This document shows positions 15,724 through 23,785 of a DNA stretch of 37,585 nt, one piece after another. Both the position numbers and the translations under genes were made by a program. The DNA comes from CAYSBK01 sp964429265 (GTDB lineage Bacteria > Planctomycetota > Phycisphaerae > Sedimentisphaerales > Anaerobacaceae), in contig CAYSBK010000006.1 in NCBI GenBank assembly GCA_964429265.1, positions 1 to 37,585 of the forward strand, in the 5' to 3' direction. Numbering within the stretch: position 1 is the first letter of the stretch; every line of letters begins with the position of its first letter. The notes under the pieces were generated by a model. That model searched no databases, had not been told where the DNA came from, and saw only the letters and a program-made list of their open reading frames with translations.

Positions 15724-17067
15724 GTGGACAGCAAATCGTCCGTCGAGCGTGTTTATGAACAGGTAGTCAAACGCAATGCCGGGGAAGTGGAGTTCCATCA
15801 GGCGGTCAGGGAGGTATTCGATTGCCTGGTGCCCGTTCTTGACAGGCACCCCCAGTACGTCAAGGCTGGGATTCTCGAGCGGATAGTCGAACCGGAAAGA
15901 CAAATCATCTTCAGGGTTCCCTGGCAGGATGACCAGGGCAACTACCACGTCAATCGGGGCTTCAGAGTAGAGTTCAACAGCGCGCTGGGCCCGTATAAGG
16001 GCGGCCTGAGATTCCACCCGACCGTCTATTTGGGTATTATCAAGTTCCTTGGGTTCGAGCAGATATTCAAGAACTCACTTACGGGCCTTCAGATGGGAGG
16101 CGGCAAGGGCGGAGCAGACTTCGACCCCAAAGGCAAGAGCGACGAGGAAGTGATGCGCTTCTGTCAGAGCTTTATGACCGAGCTTTTCCGCCACGTCGGC
16201 GCCGATACCGACGTGCCTGCCGGAGATATTGGCGTTGGCGCCAGGGAAATCGGCTATATGTTTGGGCAGTACAAGCGCATTAGAAACGAGTTTACCGGTG
16301 TGCTGACGGGAAAGGGGCTTCAGTGGGGCGGCTCGCTGGTCAGGAAAGAAGCCACGGGCTACGGCCTTGCCTATATTGTGCAGGAAGGACTCAAAGACAG
16401 GGGAAGAAGCTTCGAGGGGCTGAACGTTGCTATATCGGGCGCAGGCAACGTGGCTATTTACGCCACCGAAAAGGTTCAGCAACTCGGCGGCAAAGTAGTT
16501 ACGCTAAGCGACTCGAACGGCTTTGTTTATGATCCTGACGGAATCAAGCTCGAGACTGTCAAGCAGCTCAAGGAGGTACAGCGCAAGCGCATCAAGGAAT
16601 ACGTCAACACCCACAAAACCGCCCAGTACGCCGAAGGCTGCCGAGGGGTATGGTCTGTCAAATGCGACGTGGCCCTGCCCTGCGCGACCCAGAACGAGCT
16701 GGACCAGGAAGCCGCAAAGGAATTGGTAAAGAACGGTTGCATCGCCGTCGGGGAAGGCGCCAATATGCCTTGCACCCCTGAAGCGGTCAAAGTATTCCAG
16801 GAAAACGACGTGCTCTTTCTGCCCGGAAAAGCAGCCAATGCGGGCGGCGTGGCTGTATCCGGGTTGGAAATGGCGCAGAACAGCCAGCGCTTGTACTGGT
16901 CGTTCGAAAGGACCGACGAAGAGCTCAAGAAAATAATGCAGAACATCTACGCCGCTGCCAGCAAAGCGGCTGAGCAATACGGCTGCACCGGCAATCTCGT
17001 GGCAGGGGCCAATATCGCCGGCTTCATAAAGGTCGCAGACGCGATGTTGGCGCAGGGACTAGTGTGA
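15724..17067 (+). CDS. gdhA: NADP-type glutamate dehydrogenase
   Basis: A 447-residue glutamate dehydrogenase, the same length as E. coli GdhA and very close to it along the whole chain. It converts 2-oxoglutarate plus ammonium to glutamate, normally with NADPH. Signature stretches are GPYKGGLRFHP (Lys92), MGGGKGGADFDPKGKS (Lys128, the catalytic/substrate lysine region), ADTDVPAGDIGVG, and a Rossmann region with SGAGNVAIYATEK. The start is the GTG at 15724, preceded by AAAGGGGG; the frame is open far upstream but that part overlaps the lysR gene and is not protein-like. It is divergent from lysR with an operator in between. Its last 9 bases overlap, tail to tail, the stop end of the cysteine-rich gene on the other strand. 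Confidence 0.96.
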   Translation: MDSKSSVERVYEQVVKRNAGEVEFHQAVREVFDCLVPVLDRHPQYVKAGILERIVEPERQIIFRVPWQDDQGNYHVNRGFRVEFNSALGPYKGGLRFHPTVYLGIIKFLGFEQIFKNSLTGLQMGGGKGGADFDPKGKSDEEVMRFCQSFMTELFRHVGADTDVPAGDIGVGAREIGYMFGQYKRIRNEFTGVLTGKGLQWGGSLVRKEATGYGLAYIVQEGLKDRGRSFEGLNVAISGAGNVAIYATEKVQQLGGKVVTLSDSNGFVYDPDGIKLETVKQLKEVQRKRIKEYVNTHKTAQYAEGCRGVWSVKCDVALPCATQNELDQEAAKELVKNGCIAVGEGANMPCTPEAVKVFQENDVLFLPGKAANAGGVAVSGLEMAQNSQRLYWSFERTDEELKKIMQNIYAAASKAAEQYGCTGNLVAGANIAGFIKVADAMLAQGLV

Positions 17068-17613
17068 GCAAGCGGCGAAAAGCTGCTCGGGCCGGCTGAG
17101 AATCCTCGCATCGCATTTTTCGATGTTTGCCACCATATCGTGGTACACCAGCTTTATTGCGCTCTGGAGGCTGTGCGATTGCTGGCGCAGAAACTCCCCG
17201 AGAACGGCGATCTTGGCGTCGGGCAGCTGTTTCCTCTCGTCAATGGGCCGGCGACCCAACGCGATGCAGACCTGCCCCGTGCCGGGGGCAAGCTTGCGCC
17301 TTTCGTGGTCAACGGGGCACTCCGGGTCACAGCCCGTACAGACCATCAGGGCAACCAGTTCGTCAAGCCTGACCCAGAGATTGCACTTCGTACAAGCCAG
17401 GTCGAAGTGAAAGGCCGGACTGGCCTCCAGAAAGTTCCAAAAATGTGGATCCTCGCGGCAGGTCTCGAGGGGCGGCTGACGGTGGAAGCAAAAACAGGTT
17501 GAAACCTTGGCGCAATGAAAACATTTCTTCATCACAACCATACCGTCGGCTGTATCAACCATCTGCCATCGGTGCCGGCACAGAGTTTGGCTGATATCTT
17601 GGTTTTCAGGCAT
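17059..17613 (-). CDS. Cysteine-rich uncharacterised protein (probable zinc binder)
   Basis: A 184-residue protein I do not recognise by family. It is dense in Cys and His: CxxC at residues 31-34 (KKCFHC), a CFCFH group at 40-44, CTKC at 74-77, CTGC at 92-95 and another Cys at 99. These could make two or three zinc ribbons. The C-terminal part (from about 105) is helical and charged. There is no signal peptide, so it is probably cytoplasmic. The start at 17613 has AGGGG seven bases upstream; a much longer upstream open frame overlaps the divergent glycosylase gene and is a shadow. Its 3' end overlaps gdhA by 9 bases in convergent orientation. Confidence 0.75.
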   Translation of the reverse strand: MPENQDISQTLCRHRWQMVDTADGMVVMKKCFHCAKVSTCFCFHRQPPLETCREDPHFWNFLEASPAFHFDLACTKCNLWVRLDELVALMVCTGCDPECPVDHERRKLAPGTGQVCIALGRRPIDERKQLPDAKIAVLGEFLRQQSHSLQSAIKLVYHDMVANIEKCDARILSRPEQLFAACSH

Positions 17614-17833
17614 TGCCAATCCCCTATCGCAAAAGTGACAGACCACTAAAGCTATTTTACAAAGGCAACAAGGCCTGAGTGCACCTGAAACGCTTATACA
17701 TCTTATCAGCGGATGTAATATCATCGCTAGCGCGGAAGTGGGTCCCTGCAGCCGATTGCGGTGCGTGGTCGGGCGCAATGCCGTCAGGTTTTTGAGTTGC
17801 CCCTCGTGGGGCTCGGTGCTACGATAGTCGGCG
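17614..17833. other. Divergent intergenic region
   Basis: About 220 bases between the minus-strand cysteine-rich gene and the plus-strand glycosylase gene. Apart from the possible glycosylase promoter near 17797-17825, I see no clear gene, operator or RNA. Confidence 0.4.
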
Positions 17834-18571
17834 ATGGAAAGGCAGCCGGACATTTCGAAGGTCGTTCGCCAGCACGCCGAGATGGAGGAATTCTTTACGG
17901 GCGGTTTCATACCGAAAGGCAACAGGCATCTGCAGCAGGGCCGCGCAATGGAGGATGAGCAGGCGGCCGCGGCAGCCCGGGAGCTTGAAAAAATAGCCGA
18001 GCAGATCCAGGCGTGCCGACTGTGTCCGCTGGGTTCGCTGCGGAGCAATGCCGTGCCGGGCGAAGGCAACCCGCAAGCGCGGATTATGTTCGTCGGGGAA
18101 GCTCCCGGCGCCGACGAAGACGCACAGGGCCGGCCTTTTGTGGGCAGGGCCGGCCAGTTACTCAACAGGGTGATCGAGGCCTGCGGGCTGAAGCGGGGTG
18201 ACGTGTTTATAGGTAATATCCTGAAGTGCCGGCCTCCGGAGAATCGCGACCCCCGCCCGGATGAGATCATAAAGTGCCTGCCGTACCTGCAGCGGCAGAT
18301 AGAGATAATCAATCCGGAAGTTATCGTGGCTTTGGGTGCTCACGCAGCAAGGACGCTGTTGAACACGAACAAGCCGATAGGACAGTTGCGAGGCCGGTTC
18401 CACGAATACTATGCCGGCCTGGGCAGAGGTCCCATAAAACTTATGCCGACGTACCATACCGCGTATCTGTTGCGGAATTACACGCCTGAGAACCGGCGGC
18501 GACTGTGGGAGGATATGAAGGCGGTGCTGGCGGAGCTGGGCCTGCCGGTCCCGCAGCAGAAGCGGAAATAG
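17834..18571 (+). CDS. Family 4 uracil-DNA glycosylase
   Basis: A 245-residue iron-sulfur uracil-DNA glycosylase, which removes uracil from DNA at the start of base-excision repair. Four cysteines, Cys61, Cys64, Cys132 and Cys148, fit the 4Fe-4S ligands. Motif 1 is GEAPGADEDAQGRPFVGRAG (about 88-107), and the C-terminal active loop is HTAYLLR (His208), where HPA/HPS is more usual. The N-terminal 45 residues (RQHAEMEEFF...) resemble the extension seen in planctomycete homologues. The start is not certain: the ATG at 17834 has no ribosome site, and ATG at 17882 or 17948 are alternatives. TTGCCC (17797-17802) and TACGAT (17820-17825), 17 bases apart, would place transcription start almost at 17834, so a leaderless mRNA is possible. 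Confidence 0.9.
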   Translation: MERQPDISKVVRQHAEMEEFFTGGFIPKGNRHLQQGRAMEDEQAAAAARELEKIAEQIQACRLCPLGSLRSNAVPGEGNPQARIMFVGEAPGADEDAQGRPFVGRAGQLLNRVIEACGLKRGDVFIGNILKCRPPENRDPRPDEIIKCLPYLQRQIEIINPEVIVALGAHAARTLLNTNKPIGQLRGRFHEYYAGLGRGPIKLMPTYHTAYLLRNYTPENRRRLWEDMKAVLAELGLPVPQQKRK

Positions 18572-18712
18572 AAAAGGCGGGCCGGCGGCCGGTAAACGGC
18601 GATTCTGTGCTGTCAGAGGGGGTAGGACGCGTTTTTGGGCCAAAAATGGGGGTCGGCTCGTAGAGACGCAGAAAAAATCTTTAGGAAAATAAAAATTTTT
18701 TTGAAATTCCTG

Positions 18713-18742
18713 TTGACAGAGTTGCAGAGGGTATTGTAGAAT
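18713..18742 (+). promoter_or_regulatory. Strong sigma70-type promoter of the PEP-CTERM gene
   Basis: A perfect TTGACA (18713-18718) and TAGAAT (18737-18742) are separated by 18 bases. The 40 bases upstream are very rich in A and T (18670-18708), like an UP element. Transcription from here would give a leader of about 125 bases before the ATG at 18875. Confidence 0.75.
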
Positions 18743-18802
18743 GGCGACGTTGGACGAGGTGTGGTGAGAAGACGTGCATATCTTGCTGCTCCTTAGGGTG
18801 TG

Positions 18803-18820
18803 AAAAGTTACGTAACTTTT
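18803..18820. repeat. Perfect 18-base palindrome in the PEP-CTERM gene leader
   Basis: AAAAGTTACGTAACTTTT reads the same on both strands. It lies in the predicted 5' leader, about 60 bases after the promoter and 55 before the start codon. It could be an operator for a dimeric regulator. As RNA its lack of a loop makes it a poor hairpin, although an unpaired centre is possible. Confidence 0.7.
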
Positions 18821-18874
18821 TCGTTAGGTTCGGCGCGGCATATGGGCGTTTAGGAACCTGAGTCGAGGAGGGCA

Positions 18875-19492
18875 ATGATGAAAAGCTTGGTGTGTTTGTT
18901 TGCCGTGGCATTGGTGGCAGCGGCAGGTGTGGCGCTGGCGGACGACTACAATCCCCCAGACTGGCGAGGTCAGGAAAACACTACATTCCAGAGATGGGAG
19001 TTCGGCGACGAGAACCCGAACCCTGCGCCCGATCTTCTGGATAATCCGTTGGGTGACCCGACTCTGCAGGTCGCCGGCAGCGCGCCTTTTACGCTGTGGC
19101 TTGCACAGGACAGCGACCGCAGCGGCGTCTGGAAATTCGAAGATTATGTCCAGATCACGATCCAGAACTTCGACGAGCAACGCCCATACAAGGAGATATG
19201 GATACAGTTGACGTATTCCGCGGATGCGGACCCGCTGATTTCGACGGTGCCAGGCTCGACAGGCGGCGACGCTCCCATCGACAAAGAGCAAGTTGGAACG
19301 CTCTACTGGCACGCGACGTACTCGCTGAGAATAGAGCCGAACCCGGACCAGGAAACGATTTACATTCAGCCTCGGAACTGCACCACGTTCATCGACGAGA
19401 TAGTGATCGATACGATTTGCGTGCCCGAGCCGCTGACCGTTTGCCTGCTGGGGTTGGGCGGACTTGCGCTGTTGAGAAAACGCAGAGCCTAA
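18875..19492 (+). CDS. PEP-CTERM sorting-domain protein
   Basis: A 205-residue exported protein. It begins with a signal peptide (KSLVCLFAVALVAAAGVALA, cleavage near residue 23). It ends with a PEP-CTERM tail: VPEP at about 183-186, a hydrophobic helix (LTVCLLGLGGLALL) and a final RKRRA. Such tails are recognised by exosortase, which cleaves and sorts the protein at the envelope. The middle region is acidic, beta-rich and of unknown function. The start is either ATG 18875 or 18878; GAGGAGG precedes both. It has its own promoter and intrinsic terminator, so it is monocistronic. No exosortase is encoded in the window. Confidence 0.9.
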   Translation: MMKSLVCLFAVALVAAAGVALADDYNPPDWRGQENTTFQRWEFGDENPNPAPDLLDNPLGDPTLQVAGSAPFTLWLAQDSDRSGVWKFEDYVQITIQNFDEQRPYKEIWIQLTYSADADPLISTVPGSTGGDAPIDKEQVGTLYWHATYSLRIEPNPDQETIYIQPRNCTTFIDEIVIDTICVPEPLTVCLLGLGGLALLRKRRA

Positions 19493-19519
19493 AATCCAAG
19501 CTTTTCTGACGATACATCA

Positions 19520-19553
19520 GGGCTGCGAGCAAGCTCGCAGCCCTTCCTTTTTT
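19520..19553 (+). terminator. Rho-independent terminator after the PEP-CTERM gene
   Basis: GGGCTGCGAGC (19520-19530) and GCTCGCAGCCC (19533-19543) form a GC-rich stem, followed by TTCCTTTTTT. It starts 27 bases after the stop codon and separates the gene from the convergent metallopeptidase gene. Confidence 0.9.
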
Positions 19554-19568
19554 CGCGCATCGGCCGGC

Positions 19569-20660
19569 CTACTTGAGCTGGACGCGGTAAACTATCTTCC
19601 GACAGAACGCCAGGTACTGCTGCTGGAGTTGGTCGAGATCAGCGGTGATGTAGTACTCGAACAACAGCGGAGAGACGGTCCTGTTCCAGTGTGCTGTTAC
19701 GGGGATGTTTCTGTCGGCGGCGATCCTTGCGGCCGGCGGCGGCAAGGGCCATTTTCCATCGAGCCCGCCAAGCAGCAACCGATTGTAATCGGCGAGCCTC
19801 TGGCCGTAGTTGTCTTCCCGCAGAAAGCGCACCAGTGCGTAGGACTGGCTGTAGAAGGCGGCGGTGGCCTTGTCACCGTGGTCCCCGAGGACCTCGCCCG
19901 GGTTCAGAGATATGAGCTTGCGCAGGGGTATCATCCTGTTGGCAGCGAGTGTTTTTTTTAACTGGGCAAGCCTGTAAAGGTTCCGCCCCGGCTCGAAGTA
20001 AAACTGCCCGTTGTCGTAGCGATATGTCTCGAAGAGAGTGGCGATACCTTCGTCGAGCCAACTCGGCAGGCGGAACTTGAAATGCCGGTGATTGAACTGG
20101 TGCCAGCCTTCGTGGCCCAGCACCGAGAATGTGGCCTGCCGGCCTATGTTGTAGGCGACCACGGAGCCGTTGAGGTAGTAGGCACCGGCCTTTATCTTCA
20201 GGTAGGCAGAGGCGGCGGAACCTGCAAAGCTGCGGGTGAACTTCTCCCACTGCGGGCGGTCTGCAAACAGATAAACCGTGAACCTGATATCCGTTTCTAC
20301 GGCGACGGGCAGTTGACGGTTGTATTGGCGATGCGCGGATTCGAGAAACCCGGCCAGGCGGCGGAGCATCAGGGGGTCGAGCAGGGTGGTGTAAACACAG
20401 TAATGACGCGTCAGCAGCTTCAATGCGGATGGGTAGTCCGGATTGTGCCAGGGCTCAACGGATTCAAGAGCGGGCAGGTTCTGTCGCCGCAGATAGTCAG
20501 CGGCCGCGGCGGTCGTAAAGGTCCGTTCCGAAGCGCCGCCGAGTTGTCCCGGCCCGTCGCCGGCACAACCCCCCACCAGGGACGCCACCAGCACGGCTGC
20601 GAGGATCAGGCGCGGTAGTGTCGAGTTCGACGTCTTCGAGGCTGCCACGGCAATCATCAC
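19569..20660 (-). CDS. Lipoprotein with gluzincin-type metallopeptidase motif
   Basis: A 363-residue protein (362 if the ATG at 20657 is used rather than the GTG at 20660). It has a lipoprotein signal with lipobox LVGGC and lipidated Cys32. A zinc peptidase motif HEGWH gives His183, Glu184 and His187, and a downstream WLDEGIATLFE supplies Glu204 as a probable third ligand, the gluzincin (MA clan) layout. This resembles DUF1570-type proteins common in planctomycetes. The substrate is unknown; being lipid-anchored, it probably acts at the cell envelope. Its start overlaps the stop of the AMMECR1-family gene (TGA/ATG share a base), implying translational coupling. It is convergent with the PEP-CTERM gene. 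Confidence 0.85.
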   Translation of the reverse strand: MMIAVAASKTSNSTLPRLILAAVLVASLVGGCAGDGPGQLGGASERTFTTAAAADYLRRQNLPALESVEPWHNPDYPSALKLLTRHYCVYTTLLDPLMLRRLAGFLESAHRQYNRQLPVAVETDIRFTVYLFADRPQWEKFTRSFAGSAASAYLKIKAGAYYLNGSVVAYNIGRQATFSVLGHEGWHQFNHRHFKFRLPSWLDEGIATLFETYRYDNGQFYFEPGRNLYRLAQLKKTLAANRMIPLRKLISLNPGEVLGDHGDKATAAFYSQSYALVRFLREDNYGQRLADYNRLLLGGLDGKWPLPPPAARIAADRNIPVTAHWNRTVSPLLFEYYITADLDQLQQQYLAFCRKIVYRVQLK

Positions 20661-21241
20661 CTATCGGTCTGTCCGGCTGAACCTATATCGCTGAATGGCG
20701 CCGAGAAGACCTCTGCGGTGAACAGGTACACTTCGGTGTCGGGGTCTTTCCAGGCGTCGGGGTCCAGGCCGGCCTTATGGCTGCAACAGTAGGACAGGAA
20801 CTGCTCTTTGGTCCAGCCGGTCTCCTCGGCGACCTGCGGCAGGAAACAACCTGCCGCGCAGCCCCTTCTTATGTAGATACCGTCGGTGCCGAGCCGCAGG
20901 CTCAGGGGGTCAGCGGTGCGCTTCAGCGGCGACAGGACCGATATCTCCACGTCGAGCCGATTAAGCTCTGCAGGTGTGATAGGCTCGGCGAGAAACCGCG
21001 GGTCGGCTGTTGCGGAGGCCCTGGCCACATCGGCTACAAGCTCGATAAGGGGTTTGTCGGAGGTGAACTGGCCTATGCAGCCGCGAAGTCGGCCGCGGTT
21101 CTTCAGGGTTACGAAGCAGCCGCAACGGGCGTTGAGTGCCGGCCGATCCGATTTGGGCACAGGAAGAGATTTTCCCGTCACCGCGGCCTCGACGGCGTCG
21201 CGGGCCACTTTGAGCAGGATTTGCTTGTCCAGGTCATCCAT
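20657..21241 (-). CDS. amrA: AMMECR1-family protein (AmmeMemoRadiSam protein A)
   Basis: A 194-residue protein of the AMMECR1 family. The hallmark LRGCIG motif is at residues 52-57, followed by ATADPRF and a DVEISVLSPL strand, then a GCAAGCFLPQVAEETGWTKEQFL segment that is strongly conserved in the family. In many bacteria and archaea it is encoded with a Memo-like protein and a radical SAM protein; neither is next to it here. The molecular function remains unsettled. GGGGA precedes the ATG. It is followed by the coupled lipoprotein metallopeptidase gene and preceded by the DedA-type gene on the same strand. Confidence 0.9.
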   Translation of the reverse strand: MDDLDKQILLKVARDAVEAAVTGKSLPVPKSDRPALNARCGCFVTLKNRGRLRGCIGQFTSDKPLIELVADVARASATADPRFLAEPITPAELNRLDVEISVLSPLKRTADPLSLRLGTDGIYIRRGCAAGCFLPQVAEETGWTKEQFLSYCCSHKAGLDPDAWKDPDTEVYLFTAEVFSAPFSDIGSAGQTDR

Positions 21242-21279
21242 AACGGTCCCCGGAAATCAACAAGTTTCAACGCCGCCGG

Positions 21280-21930
21280 TCAGTGTATCCATTTTAGCAC
21301 GAGAAAGCCGCCCAGCAACAGGGCCGCGAAGGCCAGGGTAAACCAGTCGAGGTATTTTTCGACCACGGGCCTGATTGCTTCGCCCTTGAAGCCTATAAGG
21401 CCGGCCACGAGGAAGAACCTCGCGGAGCGGCTGACGGTCGAGGCGATCAGAAACCCGACAAAGTTGATGCGGGCGACACCGGCCGATATGGTGCAGACCT
21501 TGTAGGGCAGCGGCGTGAACCCGCAGGTAAAGACTATCCAGAAGTCGTACCGGTCGTACCAGCGCTGAAACAGGGCGAAGTTTTCCCGTGTCAGGCCGAT
21601 CGCACCCAGGTGGGCATATGCCCAGGCGTCTATGGCCGACCACAGGAACACGCCGATGCAATAGCCCAGCACACCGCCCAGCACCGATGCAATGGAGCAG
21701 GACATCGCGAATCGTATCCATTTTTTCGGGGCCCCGAGCGTCAGGGGGGCCAGCAGCACGTCGGGCGGCACCGGGAAGAAACTGGACTCGGCGAAACTCA
21801 GGCAGAACAGCGCGCGCTGGCCGTGTGGAGTCTGCGCAAAGTGAGTGACCCAGTTGTAGAGTCGGCGGTGCCAGTGCCACCAGGCGACCCTGCGTTCGTG
21901 TGGGCTGTCGGGTAGTGTGTCTTGTTCCAT
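21280..21930 (-). CDS. DedA/VTT-domain membrane protein, YqaA type
   Basis: A 216-residue integral membrane protein of the DedA/SNARE-associated (VTT) family, YqaA subgroup. Visible features are the FAESSFFPVPPDVLLAPL re-entrant motif, then a long helix (SVLGGVLGYCIGVFLW), the second motif TCGFTPLPYKVCTISAG, and the arginine-containing STVSRSARFFLVA helix. A final transmembrane helix closes the protein. Members are flippases for carrier or polar lipids; the lipid here is unknown. The start at 21930 (ATG) is favoured; a GTG at 21960 would add ten residues but has no ribosome site. It is followed on the same strand by the AMMECR1-family gene and is divergent from ispE. Confidence 0.88.
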   Translation of the reverse strand: MEQDTLPDSPHERRVAWWHWHRRLYNWVTHFAQTPHGQRALFCLSFAESSFFPVPPDVLLAPLTLGAPKKWIRFAMSCSIASVLGGVLGYCIGVFLWSAIDAWAYAHLGAIGLTRENFALFQRWYDRYDFWIVFTCGFTPLPYKVCTISAGVARINFVGFLIASTVSRSARFFLVAGLIGFKGEAIRPVVEKYLDWFTLAFAALLLGGFLVLKWIH

Positions 21931-22028
21931 TGGTCCTGCCGGGAAAAATCTTGCCACCACAGTAGGGGCGGCGAATTATAATGTCAACAAACAGATTTTG
22001 CGTACGCTTTGCGACAGGACAGGCACTT

Positions 22029-22922
22029 ATGGAGCAATTTGAACAGCGTCAGGACGGGCTGCTGGTTCGCGCCCCAGCAAAGGTTAACCTCTCGTTGCTG
22101 GTGGCCGGGCGGCGCGAGGACGGTTTCCACGAGATTGAAACGATAATGGCCAAGGTCGACCTCTTTGACGAGCTGCTGATCAGGCCGGGGCAGCGGGGGC
22201 GGATTGAGCTTGACTGTGCCGGCCCGTATGCTGTGGCCTGCGGCAGGGACAACCTTGTTTACCGTGCGTGTGAGCTGGTGCTGGAAAAAGCAGGCGTACC
22301 GGCAGGAGTGAGCCTCACCCTCACCAAGAAAGTGCCGGGGGGGGCCGGGCTTGGCTCGGCCAGCAGCGACGCTGCGGCGGCCCTTTTGGGGCTGAACCGG
22401 TTTCTGGAACTGGGGTTGGGCGAGGCTGAGTTGCACGAGCTGGCGTGCCGGCTGGGCAGCGACGTGCCTTTTTTTCTGGGCGGTCCGCTGGCGATATGCA
22501 CCGGCAGAGGGGAAAAAATTGAAAAATTAAGGGGCGATTTTCGGTTTCGGGCGCTGCTGCTTCTTCCGGACGTAAGTGTATGTACAGCCGAGGTTTACGC
22601 GAACTACAGGCACAATCGGCACCTTTACCGGCGGCTGAAGGGACAAATAAAGCGTTATCTGCAGGAAAACAGGATTGATTTGATCGTGCAAATATGCGCA
22701 AATATGCTTGAGGCCAGCTGTTTCGAGCTACATAGAGAACTTGCTGAGTTGAAATTGAGGGTTGAAGCCTTGGGTATCAGGCCGGTTTGCCTCAGCGGCA
22801 GCGGTTCGGCGTTGTTCTGGGCCGCCTGCGACAACGACAAAAGGCGGATTCTGAACAACAAACTCAAAGTTGATGACACTATCGGCTGCAAAAACGCCAT
22901 TGTTAGCATCAATAGATGGTGA
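22029..22922 (+). CDS. ispE: 4-diphosphocytidyl-2-C-methyl-D-erythritol kinase
   Basis: A 297-residue GHMP kinase. It phosphorylates CDP-methylerythritol in the MEP route to isoprenoid precursors. Motifs are RAPAKVNLSL (substrate/base Lys18), the ATP loop PGGAGLGSASSDAAAA (about 103-118, with catalytic Asp114), and the C-terminal CLSGSGSALF. The frame is open from an ATG at 21981, but a TATAAT box (21977-21982) overlaps that codon and the extra 16 residues are not typical, so 22029 is preferred. It is followed after 22 bases by spoVG, an order also known from Bacillus-type genomes, so the two are probably cotranscribed. Confidence 0.93.
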   Translation: MEQFEQRQDGLLVRAPAKVNLSLLVAGRREDGFHEIETIMAKVDLFDELLIRPGQRGRIELDCAGPYAVACGRDNLVYRACELVLEKAGVPAGVSLTLTKKVPGGAGLGSASSDAAAALLGLNRFLELGLGEAELHELACRLGSDVPFFLGGPLAICTGRGEKIEKLRGDFRFRALLLLPDVSVCTAEVYANYRHNRHLYRRLKGQIKRYLQENRIDLIVQICANMLEASCFELHRELAELKLRVEALGIRPVCLSGSGSALFWAACDNDKRRILNNKLKVDDTIGCKNAIVSINRW

Positions 22923-22944
22923 ATGGTTTAGCGAGGCCAGGACT

Positions 22945-23385
22945 ATGGAAATCACTGAGGTACGAGTGAAGTTGGTGGACAACAAGGACGAGAGGCTGAA
23001 GGCTTTCTGCTCAATAACTATGGACAACGAGTTTGTGGTGCGTGACATCAAGATTATTGAGGGTGGTGGCGGGCTTTTTGTAGCGATGCCGTCGCGGAAG
23101 ATGAGCGACCATTGCGACAAATGCGGGGGCAAGAATCACCTGCGGGCGAAGTATTGCAACAACTGCGGGGCGGCGTTGCCGCAGGACCGCGCAAAACAGG
23201 ACCCGAAAGGGCGGATGAAGCTTCACGCCGACATTGCCCATCCGATAAACGCGGAGTGTCGACGGAAGATCCAGGAGAAGGTGGTGGCTGCTTACAAGCG
23301 CGAAGTGGAGAGGTCAAAGCAGCCTGGTTACAAGCCGACCGAGCTTGACGAGCCGGATGACGACATTCCGGTAATTATCTCCTGA
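22945..23385 (+). CDS. spoVG: SpoVG-family protein with inserted zinc ribbon
   Basis: A 146-residue SpoVG protein; ordinary SpoVG has about 85-100 residues. The N-terminal beta domain (EITEVRVKLV... to FVAMPSRK at 45-52) and the helix with HADIAHPINAECRRKIQ (94-110) are both intact. Between them lies a CxxC-x10-CxxC zinc ribbon with Cys57, Cys60, Cys71 and Cys74. SpoVG proteins are DNA/RNA-binding regulators in other phyla. The ribbon probably alters nucleic-acid binding, which is inference. The C-terminus is acidic. The start has GAGG eight bases upstream; the open frame extends further up into ispE but is unlike the family there. It is probably in an operon with ispE. Confidence 0.92.
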   Translation: MEITEVRVKLVDNKDERLKAFCSITMDNEFVVRDIKIIEGGGGLFVAMPSRKMSDHCDKCGGKNHLRAKYCNNCGAALPQDRAKQDPKGRMKLHADIAHPINAECRRKIQEKVVAAYKREVERSKQPGYKPTELDEPDDDIPVIIS

Positions 23386-23503
23386 ATCCGCTGTGCCTGG
23401 CGAAGACCGGCGGAAGGTTTTTCGCTGCTTGTGGAAAGGCAGGCGCTCTTGACGTAGCGGCGTCTTTCTGGGTGTTGCGCTTGCGGGTTAGGTGGGGGCG
23501 GCT

Positions 23504-23785
23504 TCAGGTGGTTAGTTCTTCCAGGACCCTGTCCAGAGCGATGTCCAGTCCCTCGTTGAGATTATAGCTTCCGTCGGTAATCTGTCGCCGGACCTTCAGT
23601 ACCTTGTCGCGGCGGACTTCCGGCAGCATGGCAATCTTTTTCAGGACCTGCCCGAGCGGGGTGGTGTTCAGGTTTTCCAGGATCTGCTCCATCAGCAAAT
23701 CCTCGTCGTAGAGCAATTCGAAGCTGGCATTTTCGAGGTTGTCCCGACGACCACGATGGTCGGCGGGCGACTGCGAATCCGGCAT
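23504..23785 (-). CDS. FlgM-like (anti-sigma-28 type) small protein
   Basis: A 93-residue protein whose C-terminal 40 residues match the FlgM anti-sigma-factor pattern. The segment LPEVRRDKVLKVRRQITDG is followed by SYNLNEGLDIALDRVLEEL; in FlgM the equivalent is a VRxDKV helix and then an IAxxLL helix. FlgM binds and holds sigma-28 in flagellated bacteria. No flagellar gene is in this window, so it may instead act on another sigma factor. An upstream TTG at 23848 is possible, but the ATG at 23785 has a GGGAA site and a more plausible N-terminus. It lies downstream of the type II secretion genes on the same strand, after a 395-base gap. Confidence 0.65.
   Translation of the reverse strand: MPDSQSPADHRGRRDNLENASFELLYDEDLLMEQILENLNTTPLGQVLKKIAMLPEVRRDKVLKVRRQITDGSYNLNEGLDIALDRVLEELTT

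Noticed and set aside
17614..18312. Long upstream extension of the Cys-rich protein
   Set aside because: It overlaps the divergent glycosylase gene and lacks protein-like composition. The ATG at 17613 has AGGGG at the right spacing.
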